Shown one piece after another: positions 12,328 to 15,201 of a stretch of 15,201 bases of DNA. Origin of the DNA: UBA5209 sp034002865 (GTDB lineage Bacteria > Patescibacteriota > Dojkabacteria > SC72); contig JAVEZR010000017.1 of the NCBI GenBank assembly GCA_034002865.1, positions 1-15,201 on the forward strand, in the 5' to 3' direction. Position numbers and translations under genes: made by a program. The notes under the pieces were generated by a model. The model was not told the origin of the DNA. It worked only from the letters and a program-made list of their open reading frames with translations, and made no database searches. Numbering within the stretch: the stretch's first letter is position 1; every line of letters begins with the position of its first letter.

Positions 12328-15180
12328 TTATTTAGCCCACCAGAAAGATTCTTTATTACCGTTATCAAACCAAGTACCATGTCTCATTATTTGCTCCATA
12401 CTTGGTCCTGCTACGGTATAGTTTATATTAACAGTAGAGAGATATGAAGTTAAGCCCTCTACTTTAGATGTAAATATGTATCTGTACTGTAGATACTGAT
12501 TATCAAAATCTCCAGAGAAGAGGCTATCTCCTTTAGTAATACCTGATATTAATTTAATATCCTTTATTTTACTCCTCTGTGAGTCGATGAGTAATGATAT
12601 TGAGTTAAATTCATTTGATGTCTCTAGATAGTTTGAGATTGAGATGTACTCTCTTTGCCATTTTGAAATATTTACATCTTCAGTAAAACCTGATTGTGGG
12701 AACTCTCCTATCCACTCTTTTACTTCTAAAAGGCCTGTATCTTTGTTTACAGATATTACCTCTCCCTCTACAAAGTATTTCTGATCTGATATCTCCTCTT
12801 GTAGTACGATTAGATCCTCAATATTAAGGTTGTCTATATAGTTTGTTGTACTACCTATCTCTTTTATAGACAAGGTTTTACTAGATGCTGATGAGAGAGT
12901 GCTACTTGATTGCAAGTTAGCTTTAAATGCTGGCTTATATGTATATTTAAGATTTTGTATATTAGCCATCTCATATACATCTATGTCTGTAAGGGATGAT
13001 AACCGTATGTTATTTACCTCTTGCTCTGTAGCAGGAGTAAAACTCTCACTACATCCAACAGCTAATGTATACTCTCCTGTGCCTAGAGAGCCACTGAGAG
13101 CCTCAGAGGTTGAGATATTACCGTTTACATACAGATACCCTTCCTTAAAAGCAATATGATTAGATTGGTTCAATATGTATGAATCTTTTGACAGAAATTC
13201 CTGCGTACCACTTCTAACCCCTATTGCACCTTGGGAATTAGAGTATATGGAGAGATCTCCTACTGAGAGTAAACATAGGTTGGATAGAGAGGTAGGGGTA
13301 AATATAAAATCAATGTATTCTATAGGATCATTACTATCAACAACCTCTTTAACCGACTTACTACTGATGTATATATCACTTGGGCTATCACTAAGATATT
13401 GGAAACTTAAAAGATTGTACTTACTAAAATCTTCTTCTTCAGAGAGAATTTGTACATTATCACCCTCTTGGATAAAGTTTGGAACATGTTCTAAATTATT
13501 TTTCCATTCTGACCAACTGTTTTGATTACTACTATTTCTATACTGTAAGTATAAATTAGCGTATTGAGTATTTGAAATTATCTCATAGCTAGTAAGTAAT
13601 CTAGAGTATGCTCTGAGGGTGTCTATGTATCCATACATAGCAGTATCACCACCAATAGTTACTGATACTAACGTATTATTAGTTCCATAACTAAATGGTA
13701 TCTGCTGCTCTTTCCCATCTAGATAGAAGGTAAGAGATTGACCTTCAATATCAAATACTACAGCAATGTGTTTCCACTGGTTATAGCTTAGCTTTGTGAG
13801 TAATTGATACTCAACACCTTGGTTATCGAGCAATACATATGTACCATCTTTTACTATTAATGATACTAAGTTAGAACTAAATATCTTCTCTTCTATAACT
13901 TGAGACCTATATCTATTATAAACCCAAAACTCTACTGAGAAGTATGTTGATTGAGTAGAGTTAATGTTAAAGCTTTTACTTGTATTACTACCATTTAACT
14001 CCAATGCTCCCTCTCCCCACTTCTTTACATTAGAGAGTGTATCATTAAAATTCTCTTCCAAAAGTAAACCAATATTAGAGTATGGAATTTCACCATTACC
14101 TGTTGCAGAGCCAAAAGCACTCCAAGTAATAGTATCTAATACTGCACTATCTCCTAATGGTAATATTGCAGATGTATATTCTCCACTTAGAAAATCTCCT
14201 AATCTAACTGTAGAGGTTTGATCTTGTATAGTTCTTTCATAGCTACCAGCATCAAAGCTAAGGCTACTGTCATGTACAATGCTTGGATCTATTCTAATTG
14301 GAAATACTCTTTCTTCACTAAGTAACCACTTAGAATCTAAAACTAATTCATATGTATATTCATTCTTCTTTTCTGTATTTGTAATGGATATGTATACTTC
14401 ACTAGTTTTATTACCTACTGCATCTACTGCAAACTCTGGTAAGAAATGAGCAAAGTAATTACCTTTCTCATCTGTTATATACTGAGTACCTGAAGGGAAT
14501 CCTGGTAAGCTGGTAATACTTCTTTTAAGCTGTAATCCTTCATCAAGAGAGATCTTAAATATATACCTATTAGCTGGTAGTATACACTCTCCTGTATCAC
14601 AGCTCACAGAGTACTCTGGTAGTTCCTCCAGTACAATCTCTTCCTTTAATCCTTTGCCCTCTACTATCTGATACTCTATATTTACTCCTTTATATACATT
14701 CCTCGACACTATTGTGTCCTTAGAGACAGCACCACTATCAGAATCTGCTATCTCTCTACCACTTTGTATTAATTCAAATGTTTTGTTTAATGAAAGCTCT
14801 TTACTTTGTTCTTTTGTTAATTTTGATATTTCATCATCGTATGAGATCTCTTCGAGAGTGAGTTGTAGACCTAGTTTCTTCTTCTCAAGGCCTAAATAGT
14901 ATTTAATCTTTTCCCAGAGGTTTACTTCCGTTTCTTCAAAGGGATTCCTGTATGATTTAATACTTTCAAATCTAATATACTCTCCATTTACAAAGTCTAC
15001 TGAGAATTTTGGATTACTGTTTTTAAAGTATGTATCACTGTCTTGGGCTTTAACAATACTTCCATTCTCTCTACTAGAGGACTTCTGTATTAATATTGTA
15101 ATCGAACCTAGGAGGAAGATAGCGATTAGTACATACCCTATACATGAGAGTATTTTTTTAATAGCTGATTTCTTTTTCAT
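12328..15180 (-). CDS. Giant membrane-anchored surface protein with LamG (concanavalin-like) domain
   Basis: About 950 residues, from the ATG at 15180 (a GTG directly before it is also in frame), served by AGGGGG at 15189-15194 with 8-base spacing. One N-terminal membrane segment (about 9-32) anchors an exported protein. Residues about 100-300 form a beta-rich domain (VYKGVNIEYQIVEGKGLKEE, NYFAHFLPEFAVDAVGN, WLLSEERVFPIRIDPSI) like the N-terminal modules of large wall-associated proteins. Residues about 370-538 are a LamG domain (ALELNGSN, FSVEFWVYN, WKHIAVVFD, LTFYLDGKEQ, YGYIDTLRAYSRLLTS). The later part is unrecognised apart from more beta-rich sequence and a Ser-rich linker (SSSTLSSASSKT). 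It ends MRHGTWFDNGNKESFWWAK, a tail I recall from CPR surface proteins. Binding of glycans or host/cell surfaces is inference. It heads the cyclophilin and competence genes. Confidence 0.9.
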   Translation of the reverse strand: MKKKSAIKKILSCIGYVLIAIFLLGSITILIQKSSSRENGSIVKAQDSDTYFKNSNPKFSVDFVNGEYIRFESIKSYRNPFEETEVNLWEKIKYYLGLEKKKLGLQLTLEEISYDDEISKLTKEQSKELSLNKTFELIQSGREIADSDSGAVSKDTIVSRNVYKGVNIEYQIVEGKGLKEEIVLEELPEYSVSCDTGECILPANRYIFKISLDEGLQLKRSITSLPGFPSGTQYITDEKGNYFAHFLPEFAVDAVGNKTSEVYISITNTEKKNEYTYELVLDSKWLLSEERVFPIRIDPSIVHDSSLSFDAGSYERTIQDQTSTVRLGDFLSGEYTSAILPLGDSAVLDTITWSAFGSATGNGEIPYSNIGLLLEENFNDTLSNVKKWGEGALELNGSNTSKSFNINSTQSTYFSVEFWVYNRYRSQVIEEKIFSSNLVSLIVKDGTYVLLDNQGVEYQLLTKLSYNQWKHIAVVFDIEGQSLTFYLDGKEQQIPFSYGTNNTLVSVTIGGDTAMYGYIDTLRAYSRLLTSYEIISNTQYANLYLQYRNSSNQNSWSEWKNNLEHVPNFIQEGDNVQILSEEEDFSKYNLLSFQYLSDSPSDIYISSKSVKEVVDSNDPIEYIDFIFTPTSLSNLCLLSVGDLSIYSNSQGAIGVRSGTQEFLSKDSYILNQSNHIAFKEGYLYVNGNISTSEALSGSLGTGEYTLAVGCSESFTPATEQEVNNIRLSSLTDIDVYEMANIQNLKYTYKPAFKANLQSSSTLSSASSKTLSIKEIGSTTNYIDNLNIEDLIVLQEEISDQKYFVEGEVISVNKDTGLLEVKEWIGEFPQSGFTEDVNISKWQREYISISNYLETSNEFNSISLLIDSQRSKIKDIKLISGITKGDSLFSGDFDNQYLQYRYIFTSKVEGLTSYLSTVNINYTVAGPSMEQIMRHGTWFDNGNKESFWWAK

Positions 15181-15201
15181 CACTATAGCCCCCTGTTATA
15201 G

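Overview
The window looks like a stretch of AT-rich chromosome from a Candidate Phyla Radiation (Patescibacteria) bacterium. The signs are a CPR/archaeal-type RuBisCO large subunit, an archaeal/eukaryote-like (type 3) prolyl-tRNA synthetase, a ComEA/ComEC DNA-uptake cluster, a giant membrane-anchored LamG surface protein with a short C-terminal tail I remember from CPR proteins, and many tiny or overlapping intergenic spaces. Dojkabacteria (WS6) is one possible group, but this cannot be settled from the window. The standard genetic code fits: tryptophan is TGG and no in-frame TGA is needed. All 14 complete confident genes nevertheless end in TAA (8) or TAG (6).

Every recognised gene lies on the minus strand, so transcription runs from 15201 towards 1. 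In that order: (i) a 950-residue LamG surface protein, a membrane-anchored cyclophilin, comEA, comEC and a separate metallo-beta-lactamase domain of ComEC, which together form an envelope and DNA-uptake block; (ii) two tandem tRNA-Arg genes (anticodons GCG and TCG) directly in front of argS; (iii) a 58-residue DUF1232-type membrane protein whose stop codon lies inside a tRNA-Pro(CGG) gene; (iv) an ECF sigma factor, an overlapping membrane protein with a C-terminal OB-like domain (probable anti-sigma or partner), and a small secreted protein, closed by a clear intrinsic terminator at 4512-4543; (v) an unrecognised 242-residue protein probably made from a leaderless mRNA; (vi) a roughly 330-base stretch with unusually strong RNA-folding potential; (vii) two overlapping small unknown proteins, the RuBisCO gene and proS, closely spaced as one operon that runs off the left edge.

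The most unusual points are these. The comEC reading frame is split in two at an A6 run. A coding sequence ends inside a mature tRNA. The arginine tRNA genes sit at the head of the operon for their own synthetase, and one carries the GCG anticodon, uncommon in bacteria. Two mutually exclusive hairpins occupy the leader of the secreted protein in the sigma-factor cluster. The RuBisCO keeps all catalytic residues but has altered flanking motifs. Only one gene has a perfect Shine-Dalgarno sequence, while several others have a -10-like box 5-7 bases before the start codon.
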